Notes: generated by a model not told the origin, from the sequence alone. Positions 15,118 through 25,505 are shown, counted from the stretch's first letter. The stretch: DNA of 64,000 bases from Neptuniibacter sp048548695 (GCF_048548695.1 NZ_JBLYIF010000009.1); one strand, 5' to 3'. Numbers and translations are program-made.

Positions 15118-16479
15118 TCATCCCTGTTTAGGCGGCGCATTTGGCAGATCACGCATCAGTAATGCAAATTCTGGCGGTTGCTCAAATGCCATGGGTATAC
15201 GCACCCGATGGCCCGAGCCTGGCGCGACCTCGGTTTGCTTGCCCTTTTTATCCAATAAAGTATCCAGCCGGAATTTGTGATTGCCCGCCGGAGTCATCAA
15301 CTCCAGAGTGTCACCCTGCATGAAGCGGTTTTTGACATCCACCTCCAGTAATCCGGCTTGGCGATCATAGCCAAGCACCTCACCGACAAACTGCTGATGC
15401 ACACCGACCGAATTTCCAGTTTGATAGTTTTGATATTCGTCGTGCACATGGCGGCGGTAAAAACCTTCGGTATAACCACGACTGGCCAGATTTTCTAACT
15501 CATCCATCAAGTGCATATCAAACGGTTTGCCAGCTACCGCATCATCAATCGCCTTGCGGTATGCCTGAGCGGTGCGGGCAACATAATAATGCGACTTAGT
15601 GCGCCCTTCGATTTTCAGCGAGCTGACTCCCATCTCTGCCAGCCGGTGTACATGCTGAATGGCCCGCAGGTCTTTGGAATTCATGATGTAAGTGCCATGC
15701 TCATCTTCAAACGCCGGCATATACTCACCCGGGCGCGTTTCCTCCTGCAACAGGAAGATCTGATCAGTGGGTTTGCCCTGGCCCAGAGCGGGTTGTGTTT
15801 CACCTGTTGCTGCCGGGTCAAACTGCTCTACCGCAACCACATCTCCGGATTCATTTTGCGTTGCTTCATGGGCATCGTATTTCCAGCGACAGGTATTAGT
15901 GCAGGTCCCCTGATTCGGGTCACGCTTATTGATATACCCCGAGAGCAGACAGCGGCCGGAATATGCGATACAGAGGGCACCATGAACAAACACTTCAAGC
16001 TCCATCTCCGGGCAACGCTGACGGATCTCTTCAACCTCATCCAACGACAGTTCTCGCGACAAGATAACCCGCTCAATACCCATTTGGTGCCAGAATTTCA
16101 CTGCAGCCCAGTTCATGGTATTCGCTTGGACTGACAAGTGAATTGGGATATCAGGGAAGTGCTCTTTCACCATCCAGATTAGACCGGGGTCAGACATGAT
16201 CAACGCATCAGGACCCATTTCAATCACCGGCCTGAGGTCATCAATATAGCTAGTCAACTTACTGTTATGCGGCAAAATATTGCTGGCCAGATAAAACTTC
16301 TTCCCCAACTGGTGCGCTGTGGCAATCCCTTCGCCCAAGTTATCCATATTGAAGTCATTATTGCGTACCCGCAGGCTATAACGTGGCTGCCCCGCATACA
16401 CAGCATCCGCGCCGTAAGCAAAAGCATACTTCATATTTTTCAAAGTCCCGGCAGGGGACAGGAGTTCAGGGGTTTGCAT
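15118..16479 (-). CDS. trhP: tRNA uridine hydroxylation protein TrhP (U32 peptidase family)
   Basis: A 453-residue member of peptidase family U32, closest to E. coli YegQ, now TrhP. That protein works in hydroxylation of wobble uridine 34 in tRNA using prephenate, with an iron-sulfur cluster. The U32 signature EVFVHGALCIAYSGRC is present, followed by CTNTCRW with further cluster cysteines, and the N-terminal LSPAGTLKNMKYAFAYGADA is the family start. The C-terminal beta domain (VGEVLGYD, then LELMTPAG) is also normal. It is followed by the UbiA-family gene and preceded by thpR, 22 bp away, on the same strand. Confidence 0.92.
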   Translation of the reverse strand: MQTPELLSPAGTLKNMKYAFAYGADAVYAGQPRYSLRVRNNDFNMDNLGEGIATAHQLGKKFYLASNILPHNSKLTSYIDDLRPVIEMGPDALIMSDPGLIWMVKEHFPDIPIHLSVQANTMNWAAVKFWHQMGIERVILSRELSLDEVEEIRQRCPEMELEVFVHGALCIAYSGRCLLSGYINKRDPNQGTCTNTCRWKYDAHEATQNESGDVVAVEQFDPAATGETQPALGQGKPTDQIFLLQEETRPGEYMPAFEDEHGTYIMNSKDLRAIQHVHRLAEMGVSSLKIEGRTKSHYYVARTAQAYRKAIDDAVAGKPFDMHLMDELENLASRGYTEGFYRRHVHDEYQNYQTGNSVGVHQQFVGEVLGYDRQAGLLEVDVKNRFMQGDTLELMTPAGNHKFRLDTLLDKKGKQTEVAPGSGHRVRIPMAFEQPPEFALLMRDLPNAPPKQG

Positions 16480-16501
16480 CGGTGTTGGTTACCTAACAGG
16501 C

Positions 16502-17062
16502 TCAAATCATGGTTTGCAACGGCACTTCAAACAAGGGGGTATAAATAGATCCCCCTTCGACAGGCCGACTCTGCATCAGCACCACCGCATCGGCCAGGCT
16601 GTACATGTCGATAGCCGGAAACTTGTCGGGTGGTTGAAACTGATTGTCACCGGACAGACGGCCCAGTGTAATGTGTGGCTTAAAACCGATCTCTTTATAA
16701 GAGATATCCGCCGCTTCAACAACTTGCACCATGCCGAGGTGTAAGTTCTGCAGGGCCTCACTCAATTCAGGGATCGCAGCAACCAGTGCCAACCTCTGGT
16801 TGACCCGATAATATGCCGTGCTGTTTATGTGTACCTGAAAAGAGCTGACATGCGACAGGTGCTGCCGTGCACAGGATTCCAGGCGTGCAACCTGATCAAG
16901 TGAGATATCGCCAAGAAAGCATAAGGTCAGGTGATAACGGTCAGTATCCACCCAGCTGACTTCGCCGCCTTGATCAAACTGACAAAGGGTATCTGCTTGA
17001 TCCGACAGCCAGCGCACAACCGCATCCGGCAGGCGTAGTGCAAAAAAAGCCCTTAAATTCAT
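16502..17062 (-). CDS. thpR: RNA 2',3'-cyclic phosphodiesterase
   Basis: A 186-residue 2H phosphoesterase of the ThpR/LigT group, which opens 2',3'-cyclic phosphates on RNA ends. The two catalytic HxTx motifs, HLTL (residues about 44-47) and HITL (about 130-133), are at the expected spacing, and the N-terminal RAFFALRLPD is the family start. It lies upstream of trhP on the same strand, so both may be one RNA-maintenance transcript. Confidence 0.9.
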   Translation of the reverse strand: MNLRAFFALRLPDAVVRWLSDQADTLCQFDQGGEVSWVDTDRYHLTLCFLGDISLDQVARLESCARQHLSHVSSFQVHINSTAYYRVNQRLALVAAIPELSEALQNLHLGMVQVVEAADISYKEIGFKPHITLGRLSGDNQFQPPDKFPAIDMYSLADAVVLMQSRPVEGGSIYTPLFEVPLQTMI

Positions 17063-17193
17063 TACGCAGGTCCGGCTCCGCTACTGGTACAAAGGCATAT
17101 TCTGCCCTCTGCCTCAGGCTTACGCAAATGCGGAACGTCTTAAAAGCAGTGCAGAACCCAGTCTTAAGCCGAATACCCAGCCGCAGCAATGGC

Positions 17194-18099
17194 TTAGCGA
17201 GACTCGATGACTAACTGCAGGGTATTAAGCTTCTGCTTGACCTGCAGCAGCTCCTGATTAAGCTGTTGCCGAGTAGAGTCAAATGCGCGCACAGACTGCT
17301 CATTCAAGCGCAAGCGGCGCTCAAGATCCGCCAGCATGCCCTTATCGACCGTTTCTGGTTTACTGGCAAGTTGTTGCTGACTGGCCTTTAACTGATCCAG
17401 CTGTTCCTGCAGCAGTTCACTGGTTGCCGCTAGTTGAGTTTCCATGCGTGCCACCAATTTACTGATACTTGCTTCTTTTTCAGTTACTTGTTTTTGTAAC
17501 GCAGCTTGCTGCTTTTTCAGCGCATCCAACGACTGCAGCTGTTCGCTATAACCCGCCACCTGACCCTGCAGTGCCTGAATGGTTTTATCCTGTTTGGCAA
17601 TCTGGTCCGCTTGTTTATCCAACTGGCTCTTCTGGGCATTAATGGTTTTATTGTGCTGCTCCAGTTTTGGCGCATTTTTCTGATAAGCGATAGCCCAAAG
17701 TTTGGCAATTTCAGAGTCAAAATGTTTGTTCTTGTCAGCATGGGTCATTTCAAGTTTTTGCAACCGGCCCAACAGCGTTTGGCCCGACTCTTCTGCGCCC
17801 TGCTCCGCCATTTTCAGCAGTTCACGTAACTCAGTAATCTGCTGCTGTGCCTGAGCAAACGTCTGGGCCCGCTGCTCCTGCTGCTGGTACAAACCAAATC
17901 CGACATACCCCAATCCAGTGACGGCACTAACCAGAATAATCAACACCAGAGAGGTAAACCAACCTGCCCCGCTGCGCGTACTATTAACCGACTTGTGGCC
18001 ACGTTCATGGCCAGAGCCCTTTCGCGCACCTATGTCATTACGATCCATTCCTGCCGGCCCAAGGTCCGGCACATTCAGATCATCATCCTGTCGACTCAT
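17194..18099 (-). CDS. Coiled-coil inner-membrane protein, hypothetical
   Basis: A 301-residue protein that I cannot assign to a named family. It has a hydrophilic cytosolic N-terminus (about 45 residues, Gly/Arg/Asp rich), one membrane segment (WFTSLVLIILVSAVTGLGYVG, about residues 47-67), and then some 230 residues of almost uninterrupted heptad sequence rich in Gln, Leu, Lys and Glu, which should form a long periplasmic coiled coil. It lies just downstream of groEL on the same strand but beyond the groEL terminator. The shape resembles division or envelope-spanning scaffold proteins; that is analogy only. Confidence 0.6.
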   Translation of the reverse strand: MSRQDDDLNVPDLGPAGMDRNDIGARKGSGHERGHKSVNSTRSGAGWFTSLVLIILVSAVTGLGYVGFGLYQQQEQRAQTFAQAQQQITELRELLKMAEQGAEESGQTLLGRLQKLEMTHADKNKHFDSEIAKLWAIAYQKNAPKLEQHNKTINAQKSQLDKQADQIAKQDKTIQALQGQVAGYSEQLQSLDALKKQQAALQKQVTEKEASISKLVARMETQLAATSELLQEQLDQLKASQQQLASKPETVDKGMLADLERRLRLNEQSVRAFDSTRQQLNQELLQVKQKLNTLQLVIESR

Positions 18100-18185
18100 A
18101 ACAGATTCCAGAGTTACAAAAAATCAGCCAAACACTAACAGTTTTACGGGTTAGACAAAAGCGTAATACGTGGGAGCCATAACAC

Positions 18186-18213
18186 AAAAAACCCCGCATC
18201 CGCGGGGTTTTTT
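18186..18213 (-). terminator. Intrinsic terminator of groESL
   Basis: ACCCCGC (18191-18197) and GCGGGGT (18202-18208) pair around ATCC, flanked by A and T runs on both sides. It lies 17 bp after the groEL stop. Confidence 0.88.
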
Positions 18214-18230
18214 AGTAGCCGGGGGCTGAA

Positions 18231-19877
<1,647 letters not shown>

Positions 19878-19932
19878 TGTTATAATCCTGTTTCAAAAAT
19901 TCGTTTCACAATTGAAGGGGAGGTCCCTGACC

Positions 19933-20220
19933 TTAGCCTTCCATTACAGCGTAGATTTCACTTTCGCTTAGAATCAGCAACTCTTCGCCATCAACTTTGA
20001 TGGTGTTGGCATACCCACCAAACAGAACGGTATCGCCTACGTTTACAGACATAGGTTTCACTTCACCGTTATTCAGCAGACGGCCTTCACCAATCGCAAC
20101 AACTTTTCCCTGATTCGGCTTTTCCTGAGCAGAACCCGGCAGCACAATGCCGCTGGCAGTAGTAGCTTCTTCCTCGTTACGACGGATAACAACACGGTCG
20201 TGAAGCGGACGAATTTTCAT
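19933..20220 (-). CDS. groES: Co-chaperonin GroES
   Basis: The 10-kDa co-chaperonin, 95 residues, the heptameric lid of GroEL. It begins MKIRPLHDRVVIRR and contains the mobile loop (EEATTASGIVLPGSA, with the Ile-Val-Leu contact) and the GDTVLFGGYA segment. The ribosome site AGGAG precedes the ATG. It is the first gene of the groESL operon and has a candidate heat-shock promoter about 105 bp upstream. Confidence 0.99.
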   Translation of the reverse strand: MKIRPLHDRVVIRRNEEEATTASGIVLPGSAQEKPNQGKVVAIGEGRLLNNGEVKPMSVNVGDTVLFGGYANTIKVDGEELLILSESEIYAVMEG

Positions 20221-20324
20221 CTGTTTTTTTCTCCTGATCGTCTGATCAAAAACACATTTTTTTGTTTGCGGCGGATATCTCCAGCCAAGGCATCCATGGC
20301 TAAATTATCCATTGGATTGCAAGG

Positions 20325-20349
20325 TTGGGGCAGTTGATTCGTTTTCAAT
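20325..20349 (-). promoter_or_regulatory. Candidate sigma-32 (RpoH) promoter of groESL
   Basis: On the minus strand ATTGAA (20344-20349) and CCCCAA (20325-20330) are separated by exactly 13 bases. This matches the CTTGAA-N13-CCCCAT layout of the E. coli groE heat-shock promoter with one mismatch in each box. Confidence 0.5.
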
Positions 20350-20401
20350 AGCTGAGGATAATTTTTTTCCTGGTATCAGGTTAAGTGGAAGACATTCCGG
20401 C

Positions 20402-20884
20402 TTAATCTTTACGTTCATATTCGCCGTCAATCACATCACCGCTGACGGATGGGCGACGACCATCTGGTCGCCTCGCTTGGTGGGTATAGTGCTCATCAAA
20501 CTCCTGTTGCTGATAACCATGGGAGGAAGCCACCACGGTGAATCGTTTCATCAGCTGGGCCGCCATCCATTTGCGACTGTATGGCAGCAAACAACTAAAG
20601 CCGATAACATCGGTGACAAAGCCTGGCGTAACCAACAGGGCACCACCAACAGCCAGCGCAATACCCTCTACCATTTCCTGTCCCGGGATTTCACCCGCCT
20701 GCGCTCGCTGCTGCGCGCGGGCCAGCGTCGCGAGACTCTGATAACGCAGCATATTTACGCCAATAAAAGCCGACAGTAAAACCAGCCCCACGGTATTCCA
20801 GGTACCAATCATCTGCCCAACCTGAATCAGCAGAGTAATCTCGAGAATAGGCAGGATAATAAACAGGAGAAAAAGAAAGCGCAT
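20402..20884 (-). CDS. fxsA: FxsA family membrane protein
   Basis: A 160-residue inner-membrane protein of the FxsA family, whose E. coli member relieves phage T7 exclusion by F plasmids when overproduced. It begins MRFLFLLFIILPILEITLLI and has several membrane segments (to about residue 105) containing FIGVNMLRYQ and the VGGALLVTPGFVTDVIGF segment, then a charged cytosolic tail. The ATG at 20884 has GGGG 6 bases upstream; a TTG four codons earlier is less likely. It lies upstream of groES on the same strand. Next to groESL is a common place for fxsA in gammaproteobacteria. Confidence 0.9.
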   Translation of the reverse strand: MRFLFLLFIILPILEITLLIQVGQMIGTWNTVGLVLLSAFIGVNMLRYQSLATLARAQQRAQAGEIPGQEMVEGIALAVGGALLVTPGFVTDVIGFSCLLPYSRKWMAAQLMKRFTVVASSHGYQQQEFDEHYTHQARRPDGRRPSVSGDVIDGEYERKD

Positions 20885-21313
20885 GCAAGACCCCAAAACG
20901 TCGCCCGGCGAACATCACTGAACGAAAACTGATAGCAACTAACATCTAGATTGGCGCAAACCGTATAAATTCAATCCACACCATAGCTTTAAGCGCAATA
21001 TTTTTTGCCGCCACAGTGTAAGACAATATGCCTCTTTTAGCCCTCTTTTCGGACTAACCAAGGTTGACTTTGGGCACAAGACCATTCCACCTACCAAAGT
21101 ACCGCACCGCGACAAAACCTACGAAAACAAGTGATATTTCATAGGCTTAGCAAGTGCACAAGAAAAGCCTTTTTACGACTTTCTATTTTTCCGCAAATCC
21201 TGATTTTTCAACAGATTGATCAAGTTATGGACATTTTTGCGAAAGCAAGATAACTTGAACGTCTGCACAATGGCGCAATGCACAAAAGACAATTGAAGTT
21301 AGGGTAATCCTCA
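20885..21313. other. Gene-free divergent intergenic region, 429 bp
   Basis: The longest gap in the window, AT-rich, between fxsA (leftward) and the SDR gene (rightward). I see no convincing small gene. Its right end holds a 39-bp stem-loop/inverted repeat (21220-21258) and, 3' of it, repeated TGCACAA words (about 21263-21285). The left 300 bp show only AT-rich sequence with no clear element. Confidence 0.6.
21220..21258 (+). promoter_or_regulatory. Inverted repeat with inner GNRA-capped hairpin upstream of the SDR gene
   Basis: Perfect 9-bp arms TCAAGTTAT (21220-21228) and ATAACTTGA (21250-21258) enclose a second stem TTGC-GAAA-GCAA (21237-21248), a GNRA-type tetraloop. The element ends 55 bp before the start codon. 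The DNA arms also overlap a possible promoter (TGGACA at 21228-21233 and ATAACT at 21250-21255, 16-bp spacer), so it may be an operator and not an RNA structure. Confidence 0.45.
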
Positions 21314-22081
21314 ATGGAACTTAAAGATAAAGTAATTGTTGTAACTGGCGGTGGTCGTGGCCTAGGTCGCGCTATGGCATTGGATCTGGCTGCTCGAGGC
21401 GCAAAACTTGCACTGGCTGACTTGAGCCAGGAAGATCTCGATGCAACAGTAGGGATGTGTGCCGAAAAAGGCGTAGATGCCCGCGGTTATATCTGTAACG
21501 TTGCTAAAGAAGAAGACGTAGAAAAACTGTTCGACGATATTGTTGCTGACTTCGGTGCTGTTCACGGTCTAGTTAACAACGCTGGGATTACCCGTGACGG
21601 CCTCTTTATGAAGGTCGACCGTGAAACCGGTAAAGTTGCTAAGAAAATGACCATGGATCAGTGGAATCTGGTAATGGACGTCAATCTGACCGGCACTTTC
21701 CTGTGTGCCCGCGAAGCGGTTGCTAAGATGATCGATCTGGGCACCCCAGGCTGCATCATCAACATCTCTTCCATCTCTCGCTCCGGCAACATGGGTCAGA
21801 CCAACTACACCGCCACCAAGGCAGCTGTTGAAGCCATGGCTGTAACCTGGTCTAAAGAGCTGTCCCGCTACGGCATTCGTGCTGCATCCATCGCACCGGG
21901 TTATATTGGTACCGAGATGGTAATGAGCATGAAACCAGAAGCACTGGAAAAAATCGCTGCTGGTATCCCTGCTAAGCGTCTGGGTAAACCAGAAGAGATC
22001 GCTTCTACCGTAGCGTTCATTCTGGAAAACGACTACGTCTCTGGTCGTTGCTTCGAAGTCGACGGCGGCCTGCGTATCTAA
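21314..22081 (+). CDS. Short-chain dehydrogenase/reductase, FabG-like
   Basis: A 255-residue SDR oxidoreductase. The NAD(P) loop TGGGRGLG (about residues 12-19), NNAG, the catalytic Ser in INISSIS, and YTATK with the catalytic Tyr and Lys are all present. It is closest to FabG-type 3-oxoacyl reductases, but an insertion of about 15 residues (DRETGKVAKKMTMDQW) before the NVxGxF-like VNLTGTF and its solitary position argue against the housekeeping FabG. Codons are strongly biased to those used in groEL, which suggests abundant protein. A 429-bp gap with a structured element lies upstream and a clean terminator follows. The substrate is unknown. Confidence 0.85.
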   Translation: MELKDKVIVVTGGGRGLGRAMALDLAARGAKLALADLSQEDLDATVGMCAEKGVDARGYICNVAKEEDVEKLFDDIVADFGAVHGLVNNAGITRDGLFMKVDRETGKVAKKMTMDQWNLVMDVNLTGTFLCAREAVAKMIDLGTPGCIINISSISRSGNMGQTNYTATKAAVEAMAVTWSKELSRYGIRAASIAPGYIGTEMVMSMKPEALEKIAAGIPAKRLGKPEEIASTVAFILENDYVSGRCFEVDGGLRI

Positions 22082-22100
22082 TCGCTGCACCGTTTTCTGA

Positions 22101-22128
22101 AAAGCCACGACTCTGTCGTGGCTTTTTT
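22101..22128 (+). terminator. Intrinsic terminator of the SDR gene
   Basis: AAAGCCACGA (22101-22110) pairs with TCGTGGCTTT (22116-22125) around a 5-nt loop and runs into six T. Confidence 0.88.
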
Positions 22129-22155
22129 GCTTTCAGCCCCAACCAACCCTCAGTA

Positions 22156-22368
22156 TCAGGTTATACAGTCATATAGAAACAGGTCTCGCACCAACGTCTG
22201 CTGGTTAACATGATCGCCTTCTAACTCCTGTCGGGTGATATCCCCCTGCTCCAGCAACCCTTGCAAACGCTGATCCCGCCATTCCATAACCACCACACCC
22301 GATTGTCGATCAACAATTCTCAAGTAAGGCTCCCGGCGCTCCAGCCAGGCATCAATTTGATAGGTCAT
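22156..22368 (-). CDS. Small conserved hypothetical protein
   Basis: A 70-residue acidic, cytosolic protein starting MTYQIDAWLERREPYLRIVD. It has no signal peptide, membrane segment or cysteine cluster that would hint at a function. The regular codon use, an ATG with a GGGA-like site, and its position between ampG and the SDR terminator support a real gene. I recall similar short proteins from Pseudomonas near ampG but cannot name the family. Confidence 0.6.
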   Translation of the reverse strand: MTYQIDAWLERREPYLRIVDRQSGVVVMEWRDQRLQGLLEQGDITRQELEGDHVNQQTLVRDLFLYDCIT

Positions 22369-22447
22369 CTTGCTGTCCCTCGATTATCAGATACAGGAAC
22401 AGCATAACGTATCTCTCGCTTAACTTAAATGCGAATAATTATTATTA

Positions 22448-23968
22448 CTATTTATTTATTAATCTGCGGCCTGCTATCATAACCAACAACAGCACAGGCA
22501 AACCCAACAGTGTCGTTATGACAAAGAACTGACCATAACCCACACTATCGACAATGCTACCGGAATAACCGGCGAGCAATTTAGGCAATAGTGTCATGAC
22601 AGAGCTAAAGATTGCATATTGCATCGCCGAGAATGAGACGTTAGTCAGCCCTGAGAGAAATGCAACAAATGCGGCACCAGCCAGGCCAGCACACAAATTA
22701 TCAGCCGCCACCACCAGATACATCAGCCATAGTTCTGGCACTGCCGCCAGCCACAAAAACAGCAGGTTAGTGACTGCTGCTAACAAAGCTCCCAAAAACA
22801 GGATCCGCAGCACGCCATAGCGCATCGACAGTACACCACCCAAAAAACCACCGACGATCGCCATCACCACGCCAAAGGTTTTCACTGCCAGGGCTATCTG
22901 CTCTTTACTAAAACCAATATCCGCATAAAACACATTGGAGATCACGCCCAAAATGATATCGGATATCCGGTAAGTACCCACCAGTAACAACAACAATATT
23001 GCAGTTTTAACCCCATACCGACGAAAGAAATCGGCCACCGGCACGCGGTAGGTTTCTTCAATCATCGCCGGTTGCACCATCCCAACCATGACGCATGCTT
23101 TTGCCACCAGCAGGCTTAATACCACAGCCAGTACCAGGCGTATAAATTCGATCAGAAATCCCAGCAACGGATCATTAACCACTCGTTTCAGCTGATTGAT
23201 GCCATCCGCACTCAGGTAAAAGCTGGCTGCAAAAGTAGCTGCTCCGACCATAAACACCAGCACAAACCGGGCATACGTTATTGCCGAGTGGCTGTAGGCC
23301 CTGTTTTGACTGGTTTCCGGTTCGGCAATCAGCAACGTGGTAATTACCCCTGCCAGCATCACTGCAGCCATAATGAAATAGGTTTTTTGCCAGGCGGCGT
23401 AGTCATAAGCGCCTAATTCACTACCAAAACCAGCGGCCAGATACAGTGCTCCGGCACCCGCCACCACCATGGCAACACGGTAACCGGCAATGTACGCAGA
23501 CGACATCAAACTCTGCAGCCGCGTTGATGCTGCTTCGATTCGATAAGCATCAATCACGATATCCTGAGTCGCGGAAGAAAAACCTAGCCCCACCGCAGCA
23601 AGTGCCATCCACAGTAATTCACCCTGATGTGGATCAGTGCTGGCCATGGTCATAATGGAACTGATAATGGCCAACTGCGCCAATAGCAGCCAGCCCCGGC
23701 GACGTCCCAGCCAACGCGTAAGAAAAGGCAAAGGTAACTGATCGACTAGTGGTGCCCAGACAAATTTGAATGAATATCCGAGTGCTGCCCAGCTAAAAAA
23801 GGTAATCGAGGCGCGCTCAACGCCCGCTTCCAGCAACCATAAAGACAATGAAGAAAAGATCAGCAAGATGGGTATCCCGGCAGAAAAGCCGAGAAACAAC
23901 ATGCACACCACCCGCGGATGAGCAATCGCCTCAAGTGCTTCGCGCCAGCTAACCTGAGGCTGTGGCAT
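22448..23968 (-). CDS. ampG: Muropeptide permease AmpG
   Basis: A 506-residue major-facilitator permease matching AmpG, which imports GlcNAc-anhydroMurNAc peptides released from the cell wall and so feeds peptidoglycan recycling and AmpC beta-lactamase induction. It has about 12-14 hydrophobic helices. Family marks include GFSAGIPILLIFSSLSLWL near the N-terminus, KFVWAPLVDQ, the GRRRGWLLLAQL loop, and GFSSATQDIVIDAYRIE. The gene is leftward, 35 bp downstream of yajQ, and may be read with it. Confidence 0.93.
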   Translation of the reverse strand: MPQPQVSWREALEAIAHPRVVCMLFLGFSAGIPILLIFSSLSLWLLEAGVERASITFFSWAALGYSFKFVWAPLVDQLPLPFLTRWLGRRRGWLLLAQLAIISSIMTMASTDPHQGELLWMALAAVGLGFSSATQDIVIDAYRIEAASTRLQSLMSSAYIAGYRVAMVVAGAGALYLAAGFGSELGAYDYAAWQKTYFIMAAVMLAGVITTLLIAEPETSQNRAYSHSAITYARFVLVFMVGAATFAASFYLSADGINQLKRVVNDPLLGFLIEFIRLVLAVVLSLLVAKACVMVGMVQPAMIEETYRVPVADFFRRYGVKTAILLLLLVGTYRISDIILGVISNVFYADIGFSKEQIALAVKTFGVVMAIVGGFLGGVLSMRYGVLRILFLGALLAAVTNLLFLWLAAVPELWLMYLVVAADNLCAGLAGAAFVAFLSGLTNVSFSAMQYAIFSSVMTLLPKLLAGYSGSIVDSVGYGQFFVITTLLGLPVLLLVMIAGRRLINK

Positions 23969-24003
23969 AGATTGAATCCCTAATCAGTGGCGGGCAGATG
24001 TAC

Positions 24004-24486
24004 TTAATCGCGAAAGTTGTTGAATTGCAGTGGCAGTTCCAGGTCCGCTTCACGTAACATCGCCATCACCTGCTGCAGGTCATCACGTTTTTTACCCGTG
24101 ACGCGCACCTGCTCACCCTGCACCTGAGTCTGGACTTTAATCTTGGCATCCTTGATCAGTTTAGTGATCTTTTTACACAGTGGCTGGTCCAGTCCCTGCT
24201 TCATTAGCACTTCCTGACGCGCACGCATGTTGGCTTTCTCAGCGTCTTTAATATCCAGACAGCGGATATCAATTTTGCGGCTGGTTAGCTTATTACGCAG
24301 CACTTCCAACATTTGCTGGAGCTGAAAATCGACTTCGGCATGGATAACCACACTGCCTTCACTATGTTCAAAGCGGGCATCAATCCCCTTGAAGTCATAA
24401 CGATTCTGAATCTCACGGTTAGCCTGGTCTACAGCGTTGGATACTTCATGCATATCCAGTTCAGAAACGATATCAAATGAAGGCAT
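24004..24486 (-). CDS. yajQ: YajQ family nucleotide-binding protein
   Basis: A 160-residue YajQ/UPF0234 protein; members bind nucleic acids or, in some bacteria, cyclic di-GMP and act as regulators. It begins MPSFDIVSELDMHEVSNAVD, contains RYDFKGIDARFE and the C-terminal RVTGKKRDDLQQVMAMLRE, all conserved, and has the standard length. It is divergent from panE and upstream of ampG. Confidence 0.95.
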   Translation of the reverse strand: MPSFDIVSELDMHEVSNAVDQANREIQNRYDFKGIDARFEHSEGSVVIHAEVDFQLQQMLEVLRNKLTSRKIDIRCLDIKDAEKANMRARQEVLMKQGLDQPLCKKITKLIKDAKIKVQTQVQGEQVRVTGKKRDDLQQVMAMLREADLELPLQFNNFRD

Positions 24487-24572
24487 TACTTTAATCTCCC
24501 GGGTGTTTTTTGCCGATTTTAGCTGACCCGCCCCCCTATTTCACGTCACAATATAGGCGCTGAGGAGGCAGA

Positions 24573-25484
24573 ATGAATTCACATTGGTATATTTTGGGTG
24601 CCGGTGCCATTGGCTGCCAATGGGCCGCGGCATTGCTCAAGGGTGGTAGTCGTGTCAGTCTGATAGTGCGCAGCCCTGAACGGCTGGCCCAATTAGAACA
24701 CAACGGTGGCATTACTATCGAGTCTAAACAGGGTACTGCACACTACCCGGTAGCCGGTCGGCTAGCAGCAGACTGCCCCACCATTGGCCATTTACTCGTT
24801 GCGACAAAAGCCTATGACGCGCTGCCAGCAATCAAGCGGCTACACGGCCAGCTAAGCGCAACCGCCCAGATCATTCTGATACAAAACGGCATGGGTAGCC
24901 AACAAGCCATTCAGACGCTGCTACCTGAACATCCGATCATTGCGGCCACCACCACGAATGGTGCCTGGCTAAGAAAGCCATTTCATGTTGTGCTCGCCGG
25001 CACCGGCAATACCCAACTCGGGCTGTTAAACCCTGCAGGCCAGCCTCAGCCCAAACTGCCAGCAACACCGGGCCTGGACATTTCTTGGGACCTGTATATC
25101 GATCAGGCACTTTGGCGCAAGCTGGCGATTAATTGTGCCATTAATCCTCTGACCGCCGTGCATGGCTGCCAAAATGGACAACTGGTCAGCACCCCTGCGT
25201 TACATACAGAACTGGCCCAAGTATGCCACGAAGTCGACCAGCTGCTAGCAGGTGAAGGTCTTCAGCTGTTCAGCAGCGGCTTACTGCCGGTTGCTGAGCA
25301 GATCGCCAGACAAACCGGAGACAACTACTCATCTATGCTACAGGATATTCGTCAAGGTCGGCAAAGCGAGATCGACTATATCACCGGCTACCTGTTGCAG
25401 CGGGCTGCAGCATTGCAGATGTCACTCCCCATCAACCAGGCGTTATACTCAGCGGTCACCCAACTAGACCAAACCTCTGGCTAA
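24573..25484 (+). CDS. panE: 2-dehydropantoate 2-reductase family
   Basis: A 303-residue ketopantoate reductase, which makes pantoate with NADPH for pantothenate and CoA synthesis. The N-terminal Rossmann loop is GAGAIG (residues about 9-14); VATKAYD, LIQNGMGS and WRKLAINCAINPLTAVHGCQNGQL carry the catalytic Lys and the conserved Asn residues of the family. An ATG with GGAGG upstream starts it. It is followed 21 bp later by the adenosyltransferase gene. PanE paralogues exist, so the exact substrate is likely but not certain. Confidence 0.88.
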   Translation: MNSHWYILGAGAIGCQWAAALLKGGSRVSLIVRSPERLAQLEHNGGITIESKQGTAHYPVAGRLAADCPTIGHLLVATKAYDALPAIKRLHGQLSATAQIILIQNGMGSQQAIQTLLPEHPIIAATTTNGAWLRKPFHVVLAGTGNTQLGLLNPAGQPQPKLPATPGLDISWDLYIDQALWRKLAINCAINPLTAVHGCQNGQLVSTPALHTELAQVCHEVDQLLAGEGLQLFSSGLLPVAEQIARQTGDNYSSMLQDIRQGRQSEIDYITGYLLQRAAALQMSLPINQALYSAVTQLDQTSG

Positions 25485-25505
25485 CCAAGCACACGAGAGA
25501 TCTTA

